Assembly (NCBI GenBank): GCA_021817355.1
Contig: JAKAVI010000237.1
Coordinates: 1 to 7,368, forward strand
Direction: 5' to 3'
DNA: 7,368 bases
From: Pseudomonadota bacterium
GTDB lineage: Bacteria; Pseudomonadota; Alphaproteobacteria; Micropepsales; Micropepsaceae
Shown: piece by piece, positions 1-6,539 of the stretch
Position numbering within the stretch: position 1 is the first letter of the stretch
Layout: each line of letters begins with the position of its first letter
Made by a program: the position numbers and the translations under genes
Notes under the pieces: model-generated
The model's database searches: none
What the model was told of the DNA's origin: nothing
What the model saw: the letters and a program-made list of their open reading frames with translations, nothing else

Positions 1-7
1 CTGGCGA

Positions 8-181
8 CTAGTCTCTCTCTGTGCCTTTGGCAAGGCCCAGCAGCCGGGAGGGCGCTGTACGCCTCGGGGCCGGGCGGCTACGGGTCGCCACCGGAAAGCT
101 TGGCGCGCTGTGGGATAGATTTGGCGGCTTTTGAGGGATGCTAAACCCTGCGGAGCTGACCCTTTTCAGGGCAATCGCCAT
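8..181 (-). CDS. Possible small ORF, 57 codons, unknown function
   Basis: An ATG at 179-181 is preceded by GGAGG (plus-strand positions 189-193) with a 7-nt spacer, a good Shine-Dalgarno arrangement. The frame runs 57 codons to a TAG at 8-10. The product begins MAIALKRVSSAGF and is rich in Pro, Arg and Ser. It has no membrane segment, no motif I recognise and no clear domain. The perfect palindrome at 199-220 lies directly upstream, where an operator would be expected, so this start may belong to a regulated transcript. The low-complexity composition argues against a conserved protein. It could be a leader peptide, the 5' end of a frameshifted gene continuing past the left edge, or chance. 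The ribosome site is seen; coding status is inference. Confidence 0.3.
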   Translation of the reverse strand: MAIALKRVSSAGFSIPQKPPNLSHSAPSFPVATRSRPAPRRTAPSRLLGLAKGTERD

Positions 182-188
182 AGAAGAA

Positions 189-193
189 CCTCC
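189..193 (-). promoter_or_regulatory. Ribosome binding site GGAGG for the 57-codon ORF
   Basis: GGAGG on the minus strand, 7 nt before the ATG at 179-181. It is the main reason for considering that ORF at all. Confidence 0.35.
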
Positions 194-198
194 AGAGC

Positions 199-220
199 GC
201 TTGTCATCATGATGACAAGC
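199..220. promoter_or_regulatory. Perfect 22-bp palindrome, candidate operator
   Basis: The half-site GCTTGTCATCA (199-209) is followed immediately by its exact reverse complement (210-220), with no spacer and no mismatch. Neither side carries a T-run, so it is not an intrinsic terminator. It sits between the stop codon of the SWIM gene and the GGAGG/ATG of the small leftward ORF. Perfect dyads of this size are typical binding sites for dimeric repressors such as GntR- or MarR-type regulators. Which regulator binds is unknown, and no regulator gene is visible in the window. Confidence 0.5.
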
Positions 221-255
221 ACAGACGGGCGGGACGGCGCATCGTCGTGGCGCTG

Positions 256-1146
256 CTATGTCTTTCGCCGCGCCGTGGGACCATCTTTGCCTGTCCGAGG
301 TTTTGGCTTGCGCCGTGCTCCTTTGCCCGTCGTCTTGTGCGCTGTGTGCCCTTTGTGCTTTGGCTTTTGCGGCGAGGCCTTTTTTTTGGCTTTTTTGGCT
401 TTTTTGGCCGTTGTCACGTCTTCCGGTGAGGGTGGCTCCTCGACCAGATCAAGACCGAATAGCGCCGCCATATCGTCCGCTTCGAGGATCTTTCCGGATG
501 GAGCCTCTGCGGTGGGCAGGTTCTGGCTGATCGCGGTGACGAGATCGCGATGGTCGATGTCGCGCAGGCGGAACAGAAGTTCCGGCTCCTGGTCGAGGCG
601 GGCGCCGATGCCATAGAGGGTTGCGGCAACATGTTTGCACATGGTGGCGCTGTCAGGGCAGGAGCAGAAGAATTTGATCTCCGAGGAGCGCGGAAAAAGA
701 CCGGTGTTTTGATCACACATCCGCTCCATCACCGCCTTGGACAAGCGGCCCTGCAGGAGATCAACCAGCGAATCTATCCCCCCCGTGCAGTCCTTGCGCA
801 GGGCGTTCCAGCGGCTCTGTGACAGGGCCGCGATGGTAATGCTGACGGTATAGAGCGATGAGCCGCTGACCTGTGCCACTACGCGGGTGGGGGTGATCTG
901 CAGATTGAGCACCGAGCCATTGCGCACATAGGTGCGCCCCCGCGGCAGCCGGTTCTGGTAATCGCTGAAGCTCTCCATGGTGTTGCACCAGGCCTTGCCC
1001 CAGAAGCTGTGGGCGATGGTGCGACCGGTGATGACCACGGGCGACACCAAAAGGCCGGCTTTGCGCTGCCTGGCGATCTCGTGCTGAGCTTTTTGCCGTC
1101 GCACCGCCACCGGGACGTAAGGGGCCCATCCACCGTACCGCGACAT
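256..1146 (-). CDS. SWIM zinc-finger protein, partner of the SNF2 helicase
   Basis: This 296-aa protein has the SWIM signature CxCx(n)CxH at residues 161-172 (C161, C163, C170, H172; CSCPDSATMCKH). SWIM fingers bind one zinc and are known as DNA- or protein-interaction modules; in bacteria they often occur next to SNF2-family ATPases. The N-terminal part (about 30-150) resembles the conserved region before the finger in these proteins, with FWGKAWCNTMESF at 48-60. From about residue 246 the protein becomes a Lys/Arg/Ala-rich tail (KKAKKAKKK and similar), like the basic DNA-binding tails of histone H1-like proteins. The ATG lies 8 nt after AGGGAG (1155-1160), which is inside the end of the upstream SNF2 gene, and the intergenic gap is only 5 bp. 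The two genes are therefore almost certainly co-transcribed and probably translationally coupled. I infer that this protein guides or tethers the ATPase to its nucleic-acid substrate; the substrate is unknown. No enzyme motif is visible. Confidence 0.9.
   Translation of the reverse strand: MSRYGGWAPYVPVAVRRQKAQHEIARQRKAGLLVSPVVITGRTIAHSFWGKAWCNTMESFSDYQNRLPRGRTYVRNGSVLNLQITPTRVVAQVSGSSLYTVSITIAALSQSRWNALRKDCTGGIDSLVDLLQGRLSKAVMERMCDQNTGLFPRSSEIKFFCSCPDSATMCKHVAATLYGIGARLDQEPELLFRLRDIDHRDLVTAISQNLPTAEAPSGKILEADDMAALFGLDLVEEPPSPEDVTTAKKAKKAKKKASPQKPKHKGHTAHKTTGKGARRKPKPRTGKDGPTARRKT
382..408. repeat. Three tandem 9-bp units encoding Lys-Lys-Ala repeats
   Basis: The unit ttttttggc occurs three times in a row on the plus strand. 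On the coding (minus) strand this is an A-rich stretch giving the AKKAKKAKKK segment of the SWIM protein tail. An adjoining run of eight identical bases lies at 380-387. Such tracts can change length by slippage. Here a gain or loss of whole units would lengthen or shorten the basic tail, while a change in the homopolymer would shift the frame. Confidence 0.75.
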
Positions 1147-1151
1147 TCGGT

Positions 1152-3764
1152 TTACTCCCTGACTGCAGCGCCGAGGTCGAGACTGACCAGAGAAAGCAGC
1201 GCATCATTGCTGAGCTCGGTCAGGTTGAGTTCGGCCGAGCTGGCCAGCAATTCCTCCGACAGTGCCCTTTTACTCTCGATCATGGCGTCGATCTTCTCCT
1301 CGAGGGTTCCGGTGCAGACAAATTTGTGGACTAGCACATTCTTCTTCTGACCGATGCGAAAGGCGCGGTCGGTGGCCTGATTTTCCACCGCCGGATTCCA
1401 CCAGCGGTCGAAGTGGACCACGTGCGAGGCGGCGGTAAGGGTCAGGCCAGAGCCGCCAGCTTTCAGCGACAGGACGAAGAAGGGCACGGTTTCGTCGTCC
1501 TGGAAGCGCTTGACCAGTTCCTTGCGCTCTTTCACCGGCGTATCGCCATGCAAGATCAGCCCGCGCCGCCCGAAGATGCCGGAGAGGAAACTTTCCAGGG
1601 GCGCGGTGACCTCGCGGAATTGAGAGAAGACGAGCATCTTCTCCTGGCGCGCGGCCACCACCTCGGCGATCTCGCGCAGGCGCAGCCATTTGCCGCTGTC
1701 GTCCTCGCTCCACTGCCCGTCGCCCAGCCACTGCGAGGGGTGATTGCAGATCTGCTTGAGGCGCATCATGGCGCTGAGCACGATGCCCTTGCGGCGGATG
1801 CCGGTGGCCTCGTTCAAGGTTCTGGCGAGTTCGGTCACGCTCTCGCTGTAGAGCGCCGCCTGCTTGCGGCTGAGCAGGCAATGGGCCTTGACCTCGGTCT
1901 TGTCGGGTAGATCGGAAATCACGGTCTTGTCGGTCTTCATCCGGCGCAGGATGTAGGGGCGGACCAGTTCGCGTAGCGGGCCAAAGGGATTGTGTTCGCG
2001 CTGACTGAGGCTCCTGACGTAGCCCGAAAAGGCCTTGGTATCGCCCAGAAGGCCCGGATTGATGACATCGAAGATCGACCACAAGTCGCCCAGATGGTTT
2101 TCCACGGGCGTGCCGGTGAGGGCAATCCGTGCGCTGGCCTTCAGCGCGCGGACCGCCTTTGTCTGCTTGGCCTCAGGGTTCTTGATCGCCTGGGCTTCGT
2201 CGAGGATCAGGAAGCGCCAGTGCGCTTTGGTCAGCGCGGGCAGCCGCAACAGCGTGCCGTAGGAGGTGATGACGAGGTCGGCGTCAAAGCGCTTCTGTTT
2301 TGCAAGCTGCGCGCTCGGGAGCGCCGAGGGGTGCGCGATGAGCTTGGTCAGAGAGGGCGCGAAGCGCTCGATTTCTGCCGCCCAGTTGCCAAGGAGCGAG
2401 GCGGGAGCGACGAGGAGGCTGGGACCTTTGCCGCGCTGCTGAAGCAGCAGGGCCAGCACCTGGATGGTCTTGCCCAGTCCCATGTCGTCAGCAAGGCAGG
2501 CGCCGAGGCCGAGACCGGTAAGAAGCTGCAGCCAGTTGACGCCGGCCTTCTGATAGGGGCGCAAGGTGGCCTTTAGTGCCGGCAGCGGATCGGTGGCGGT
2601 GCGGGCCGGATCGCGCAGCCTCTTCAGCGTCTCCTCCAGCCACGGGCCGGCATGCACCTGCGACCAGGCGGGCGCAGGCGCGTCGGCATCGCCATTGGTG
2701 ATGGCCGCGCCCGACAGCAGACGCATGGCTTCAGCGAAGGTAAGGCCATCGCGGCGGGCGAGTTCTTCGGCAGCTTTCAGCCGCTCCAGTTCACGTCCCA
2801 GACGCTCGCGATCGACCTCGACCCAGCGCCCGCGCAGCAGAACCAGCGCTTCGGTTCCAGCCAGCAGGTGTTCAATTTCCTGCGCGGACAGTGTTTCGCC
2901 CTCGAGCGTCATCTCCATACGAAAGTCGAGGAGACCCTCGAGCCCCAGCGCCGATGGCTTGTCGCTGCCGATGGTGGCGCTGACCTTGGGGCGGGCGGGA
3001 CGCCCTGAGGTCCATCCGGCGGGCATGCGCACGATGATGCCGGCATTGTCAAAAGCAGGAACGGCGGCGAGGAAGCGGGCGGCCTCTGCGGCGGTCCAGC
3101 GTTGGGGATGATAGAGCTCCCCACCATCGGCCATCGCTTTCAGCCAGTCGCAGGACTGCGCGGCGCGGCTGACCGGCAGGAGCAGGTTGAGCAGCCTGGC
3201 ATGATCCTTGGCGTAGTCTTTGCGCGCCTGTCCCAGGGGGATGTGACGGGCATGGCCGAGCGCCGCAAGCTCGGTGGTGTAGGTGGCCATGAAGGCGAAG
3301 GGGCAATCCGCATCGCGGCGATTTTCGGCGAGATTGAAATAAACCCGTCCAATGAGGTTCCACGCCGGATCAAGGCCGGTGAGAAAGCCTTGCAGATCAG
3401 AGCCGGCCGCCTCCGTTACCGCCTCGGTGATCTCGGTCCACAATGCCCGCAGGACATCGGTGCTGAGATATTCGGCGCCCGTCATCATCGGTGCGGTCAG
3501 GACGAGACTTGCGAGGTCTGCCTCACCAGGGGGTGGCACAAGCGAAGAGGCCTGGTGGCACATCGCGGAGACGCAGCGTCGCGCAAAATCGCGCCACCAC
3601 ACCAGGGCCGGCTTGTAGGCGTGGGTGGTACGCGCCGCGCCAAGATAAAGGAGCCCGTAGCCGGAGCCCTTGGAAAATTCCTTCGCAAGCAGAAGATCGT
3701 CGGTGTCCAGAAGCAGGCGGCCCTGGGGCGTCAGCCGCAGGCCATTGTCATCTAAAGGCGCCAT
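1152..3764 (-). CDS. SNF2-family ATPase (DEAD/DEAH-box superfamily 2 helicase-like)
   Basis: This 870-aa protein has a complete SNF2 motor. A Q-motif-like LRPYQKAGVNWL lies at 401-412, Walker A ADDMGLGKT at 425-433, motif Ia around 452-460, Walker B as DEAQ at 522-525, motif III LTGTPVEN at 549-556, motif IV MLVFSQF at 710-716, motif V with GGSGLTLT at 770-777, and motif VI NQATDRAFRIGQ at 795-806 with the arginine fingers R800/R803. DEAQ instead of DEAH, and the RIGQ motif, are normal for SNF2 enzymes, which translocate on double-stranded DNA and remodel protein-DNA complexes rather than unwind strands. Residues about 220-345 resemble the bacterial SNF2-associated region (DUF3670-like; RGRWVEVD at 311-318). 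The first 200 residues are not recognised. The C-terminus after about 840 is short. No nuclease or methylase domain is visible, so this is not a type I or III restriction subunit. The start MAPLDDNGLRLTPQG fits the family, although the ribosome site is weak. The SWIM gene follows after 5 bp, forming an operon. RapA-type transcription recycling or repair is possible; the cellular role is unknown. Confidence 0.95.
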   Translation of the reverse strand: MAPLDDNGLRLTPQGRLLLDTDDLLLAKEFSKGSGYGLLYLGAARTTHAYKPALVWWRDFARRCVSAMCHQASSLVPPPGEADLASLVLTAPMMTGAEYLSTDVLRALWTEITEAVTEAAGSDLQGFLTGLDPAWNLIGRVYFNLAENRRDADCPFAFMATYTTELAALGHARHIPLGQARKDYAKDHARLLNLLLPVSRAAQSCDWLKAMADGGELYHPQRWTAAEAARFLAAVPAFDNAGIIVRMPAGWTSGRPARPKVSATIGSDKPSALGLEGLLDFRMEMTLEGETLSAQEIEHLLAGTEALVLLRGRWVEVDRERLGRELERLKAAEELARRDGLTFAEAMRLLSGAAITNGDADAPAPAWSQVHAGPWLEETLKRLRDPARTATDPLPALKATLRPYQKAGVNWLQLLTGLGLGACLADDMGLGKTIQVLALLLQQRGKGPSLLVAPASLLGNWAAEIERFAPSLTKLIAHPSALPSAQLAKQKRFDADLVITSYGTLLRLPALTKAHWRFLILDEAQAIKNPEAKQTKAVRALKASARIALTGTPVENHLGDLWSIFDVINPGLLGDTKAFSGYVRSLSQREHNPFGPLRELVRPYILRRMKTDKTVISDLPDKTEVKAHCLLSRKQAALYSESVTELARTLNEATGIRRKGIVLSAMMRLKQICNHPSQWLGDGQWSEDDSGKWLRLREIAEVVAARQEKMLVFSQFREVTAPLESFLSGIFGRRGLILHGDTPVKERKELVKRFQDDETVPFFVLSLKAGGSGLTLTAASHVVHFDRWWNPAVENQATDRAFRIGQKKNVLVHKFVCTGTLEEKIDAMIESKRALSEELLASSAELNLTELSNDALLSLVSLDLGAAVRE
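1155..1160 (-). promoter_or_regulatory. Internal ribosome binding site for the SWIM gene
   Basis: AGGGAG on the minus strand spans the last codons of the SNF2 gene, 8 nt before the SWIM ATG. Its position inside the upstream gene points to coupled translation of the pair. Confidence 0.65.
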
Positions 3765-4159
3765 CTTGCGGGAAATTCTTTGGTCGATGGGGTGGGTCCA
3801 AGCAGCAAACTGTAACCGGAGCAGGAGGGCAAAGGAATAAGGAGGTTTCGCTGATGCTGCTTATTGCGCTCGCCGTGCCAAGGGTCGGTGCATTCTCACG
3901 GAAGACACAGAATTTTCCTCGCCCTTCGGGCAAAGGAGCTCAGCGGCCAGCCCGCGCCTGGATCACCTTAGCCAGGCGCGTGCGCTTTGCTGCGTCTGTG
4001 CATGGAGTCTGGTGGAACACCTGCTTCCCATGGGCAAGTGGTGGATTGGCGCTGCACCCAACCCTCAGTGCGCGGGTAAATGAGGGCTGAGGGAACGGAC
4101 ATATCATCTCACGCAGCACAGGGTGTTCTGCACGATGCGGCGAACAGCCGCTTGTGCGC
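3765..4159. other. Intergenic region upstream of the SNF2 operon, rich in inverted repeats
   Basis: These 395 bp lie between the 3' end of the DUF2786-type gene and the start of the SNF2 gene, so the SNF2 promoter should be here. I could not pick a convincing -35/-10 pair. Several stem-loops are visible. GCGGC/GCCGC lies at 4137-4151, just after the upstream stop codon but without a T-run. An imperfect hairpin lies at 4018-4043, CGC-t-GCAC pairs with GTGCGCG at 4050-4074, and CCCTCAG at 4062-4068 can pair either with TGAGGG at 4081-4086 or with CTGAGGG at 4087-4093. GCCC-ttc-GGGC lies near 3921-3931. The cluster between about 4010 and 4095 could be an untranslated leader structure or a small RNA. 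No tRNA or known riboswitch is recognised. Confidence 0.5.
3854..4090 (+). CDS. Doubtful small ORF, 78 codons, divergent from SNF2
   Basis: An ATG at 3854-3856 follows a strong GGAGG (3841-3845) with an 8-nt spacer, and the frame continues for 78 codons to a TGA at 4088-4090. The product starts with a short hydrophobic stretch (MLLIALAVP) and then becomes basic and rich in Trp and Ala, with no motif I recognise. It would be the only plus-strand gene in the window. Against it, the DNA overlaps the inverted-repeat cluster and the amino-acid composition is unusual. The ribosome site is seen; the gene is only a possibility. Confidence 0.25.
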   Translation: MLLIALAVPRVGAFSRKTQNFPRPSGKGAQRPARAWITLARRVRFAASVHGVWWNTCFPWASGGLALHPTLSARVNEG

Positions 4160-5926
4160 TCAACTGGCCAGTACAGCGTTGGGTTCAAAGAGAGCGCCCG
4201 CAGCCTTGCCGGCTGCGAAGGCCTCACCATGAACATAGCGCCGTGTGGTTTTTGTGCGGGTCGTCAGGTTGAGGCCGAGCTTTTCGATCTCTTCGTCCAC
4301 AACCGCGTGTTTGACGGCAACGAGATCAAAGCCGGTACTTCTGGCGGCGGATGCCGTACGGGCAGTCTTCATGGTTTCGAGTTTGGCATTGATTCCGGTA
4401 GCCAGGCCGACCTGAAACGAAGTGAGCGTGGTGCGGCGTTCACCACCTTGCCGCCTCCGATAGAGCTCGCTATTGCGGAAGACACGACTTTCGGTCTCGA
4501 AGGTCAGCTCGATCAGGCCGTGCAGAAAACGCGCCGCTTCGACATCGAGCTTGAGGCCGAAGAGCGTGTAGCGCAGCATGCCATCTCTGCCCTCCTCCGA
4601 CCAGATATGGCAGTCGCAGAAGCGGGCCAGCGTCAGCATGCAGGAATCAACCGGGGCGCGGCGTTTGCGGCCGGTATCAATGCTCACGCCCTGGCAATCT
4701 GAATTGCGCACCGAAAGCTCGTCCAGGCTGAGGTCGTGCCGTGCGAGGAGCTCGGCGACCTTGGCGGCGGCGGCCATGGCTTCCTCTTCGGTGCAGCCAC
4801 GCTCCACGGTTTTGGCCCGCAGGGCCTGAATGCGCTGGATCACCCGCTCAAGCTCCGTCGCCGCATCGGCGCTCTTGGTGCTGTTGGCTGGTCTCGAACC
4901 TGACTGGCGCAGCCGCAACCGCCGGAACAGATCCTGTGCGCTGGCGGCCATGGAGCCCTCGGCGACCAGCTGTGCAATCATGGCCTCAGCAGCTTGGAGT
5001 GCGTCGGCCCCATAGCTCATGCCGGCGCGGGCGCGCTGGACGAGGGTCTCGATCTGTAACTCCGCGATGCGTTCAAAGGCCGCTTTCAGTCCCTTCGGGG
5101 CATTGGCGCCTGCTTGCCCGTAACGCGCGCAGGCGTCGAGAAGATTGTCCACGGACGCGAGCTGTCTGGCGGTGAGGACAAGCTCCGCCATCGCGTCCTT
5201 GCCGTCTTCGCCGATCCAGCGAAGGGCCAGATGCTCGACTTCGGTCAAAACATCATCCGCGCTGCCCTCGCTTACCTCGATGGAGAAGGTCAGGAGTTGG
5301 GGAATGGGCAGGAACCCACGGCGGGCCACATCGCGGTAAAGATTGGCGGCGCAGCGATGGCTGAGGGGCCGGCCCGGACGGGCAAATTTCATCGCCGCGG
5401 CGAGGGTTGTCTCATCGAGCGCGAACAAAGGCGAGATGAGCAGGTGCCGGCCGCTTGCCAGCGGGCAAAGTCGCATGGCGCTGGGCCAGCCGGCCGCCGC
5501 GGAAGAGATGCGGCTGTCGAGCAAAAGGAGGCTCTCCTGGGTGACCAGATCTTGCAGGCGGACGACATTGGTGCCCACACGGTCCTCGATCCTGACCAGG
5601 CGAAACTGTGCGGCGCCGAGGGCCACGAGCGCAGCGCGCTCGGTCTGGCTTTGCGGCTGCGCCTTGTTACGATGGCGGTCGACGGCGGTGGCGCCGCTCA
5701 AAGATGGCGTGAAGAGCTCGAGATCTGCGGCCATGGTCATGAGGCAAACCTTGGCCTCGCCGTCTTCGGGCAGCTCGGCATGGCCAACCAGCCACTGCCG
5801 CAGGGTCTTCTGTATCTCTCCGCGGGGCAGCAGGGCCTCGATCATATCCTCGATATGCCGCTGGGCCGAGGCGAGAACTTCAAAGTCGGCGATGACGGCG
5901 TCACATGCGCCAGGTCCGGGCCTCAT
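4160..5926 (-). CDS. DUF2786-like domain protein, 588 aa, function unknown
   Basis: The C-terminal part resembles the DUF2786 family. Residues about 357-404 form a helical segment with the typical KTxxxGCTxxEAxxAxxKxxELLxxxxLxxxEL pattern (K372-L404). After it comes a region (about 425-540) like the domain that usually follows DUF2786, with CDCHIW at 437-442, and a terminal AAGKAAG at 571-577. Such proteins are widespread in bacteria and phages, and I know of no firm function. The N-terminal 350 residues are not recognised. They contain a compact stretch (about 105-170) with VRLQDLVTQESLLLLDSRI and LLISPLFALDE, and then a long, probably helical part up to about 340. The family is commonly much shorter (about 200-260 aa), so this is an N-terminally extended or fused version. 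ATG at 5924-5926 is the first start, since an in-frame stop lies 15 nt upstream; GGAAG lies nearby as a weak ribosome site. No signal peptide or membrane segment is visible, so it is probably cytoplasmic. The same strand as the SNF2 operon may be coincidence. Confidence 0.8.
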   Translation of the reverse strand: MRPGPGACDAVIADFEVLASAQRHIEDMIEALLPRGEIQKTLRQWLVGHAELPEDGEAKVCLMTMAADLELFTPSLSGATAVDRHRNKAQPQSQTERAALVALGAAQFRLVRIEDRVGTNVVRLQDLVTQESLLLLDSRISSAAAGWPSAMRLCPLASGRHLLISPLFALDETTLAAAMKFARPGRPLSHRCAANLYRDVARRGFLPIPQLLTFSIEVSEGSADDVLTEVEHLALRWIGEDGKDAMAELVLTARQLASVDNLLDACARYGQAGANAPKGLKAAFERIAELQIETLVQRARAGMSYGADALQAAEAMIAQLVAEGSMAASAQDLFRRLRLRQSGSRPANSTKSADAATELERVIQRIQALRAKTVERGCTEEEAMAAAAKVAELLARHDLSLDELSVRNSDCQGVSIDTGRKRRAPVDSCMLTLARFCDCHIWSEEGRDGMLRYTLFGLKLDVEAARFLHGLIELTFETESRVFRNSELYRRRQGGERRTTLTSFQVGLATGINAKLETMKTARTASAARSTGFDLVAVKHAVVDEEIEKLGLNLTTRTKTTRRYVHGEAFAAGKAAGALFEPNAVLAS

Positions 5927-6069
5927 AGGGTAGCTTCCGCTTCAATGCGTAGTTGCCGATAACCGCCGGACCACAGCATGATTCTCGGCATTTGCGGAAG
6001 TGGACAAGAAGAAGAATACAGGGCGATCGGGTAAAACCCCGTGACGTCAAGAGGGTGTGCTGAAGCCAT
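5923..6069 (-). CDS. Doubtful 48-codon ORF overlapping the next start by ATGA
   Basis: The ATG at 6067-6069 follows GGAG with a short 4-nt spacer, and the frame ends in TGA at 5923-5925. This stop shares ATGA with the start of the 588-aa gene, an arrangement typical of translational coupling. The product (MASAHPLDVTGFYP...) has no recognisable domain. The region just upstream is degenerate coding sequence, so this may be a chance open stretch or the tail of a decayed gene in another frame. A longer version from TTG at 6151-6153 is also open. Confidence 0.2.
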   Translation of the reverse strand: MASAHPLDVTGFYPIALYSSSCPLPQMPRIMLWSGGYRQLRIEAEATL

Positions 6070-6503
6070 GGTGCTCCACTGATTCGTTGGGTGGAGGTTT
6101 GCGCTGGAACAGGCGACGACGGACGTGGTGGCGCTCGGCGAAGTGCTCAGCAAAGCGATTGTCTTCTGGTCTGTTTCAAGGGTTTAATCTGTCGCATGGT
6201 TTTTCTTCCAGAACATCGAGAAGTAAGATGAATTGCAGACCGTGCCAGGTTGCAAGACGCATGTGTTGACCGGAAAGCGTAAAGGCAGCTGGAGCCTGTT
6301 TATCAATCAATGTTTTGCGCCACTGGCTGCCACGCGGCAGATAGCTGCTTCCATCCCGCAGGTGGGGGCGATAGAAGGCGGGATCTGTTCGAGCGCGGAC
6401 TGTCGCAGGAATGAACAGACACCCTCATAGCTCTTGCCACGTCCTCAAGGGTTCTGGGTTGCAACAGAGCGTGCAGCGCCAGCGAGCGTCTGGGATCCTT
6501 AGG
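6047..6503 (-). pseudogene. Remnant of a decayed gene (frame change plus in-frame TGA)
   Basis: On the minus strand one frame is open from 6503 and reads PKDPRRSLALHALLQPRTL followed by EDVARAMRVSV, then loses protein-like character near 6410-6425. A second frame takes over from 6424 and reads on through FYRPHLRDGSSYLPRGSQW, LSGQHMRLATWHGLQF and ILLLDVLEEKP to a TGA at 6176-6178. Beyond that TGA the same frame stays protein-like (NRPEDNRFAEHFAERHHV...) for 42 codons to a TGA at 6047-6049. The opposite strand in this stretch gives Arg/Trp/Ser-rich shadow translations. This pattern is best explained by a former gene with at least one frameshift and one nonsense change. The LEDVARAMRVS segment could be part of a helix-turn-helix, but I do not recognise the family. 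The 5' end is unclear because the region runs into the end of the porin gene. Confidence 0.5.
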
Positions 6504-6539
6504 CTACAATTAAGGTGAGGCCATAAGGCGGCGCGGGCT

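Noticed and set aside
1413..1910. Plus-strand open frame of 165 codons inside the SNF2 gene
   Set aside because: Antisense shadow of the conserved SNF2 C-terminal motor, with no ribosome site or motif.
1152..3764. SNF2 gene as a restriction-modification or DISARM-type subunit
   Set aside because: No methyltransferase, nuclease or other DISARM-like partner is present; the immediate partner is a SWIM protein.
4137..4151. Hairpin after the 588-aa gene as an intrinsic terminator
   Set aside because: The stem GCGGC/GCCGC is short and is not followed by a T-run on the minus strand.
3940..4236. Minus-strand open frame of 98 codons
   Set aside because: It overlaps the conserved 3' end of the DUF2786-type gene in another frame and has no good ribosome site; Pro/Arg-rich product.
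5114..5962. Long plus-strand open frame (282 codons) opposite the DUF2786-type gene
   Set aside because: It is antisense to a gene with recognisable domain signatures; high GC commonly keeps the opposite strand open. The product has no motif.
6233..6430. Plus-strand open frame of 65 codons
   Set aside because: The opposite strand gives a more protein-like reading that extends on both sides, so this is more likely a shadow of the decayed gene.
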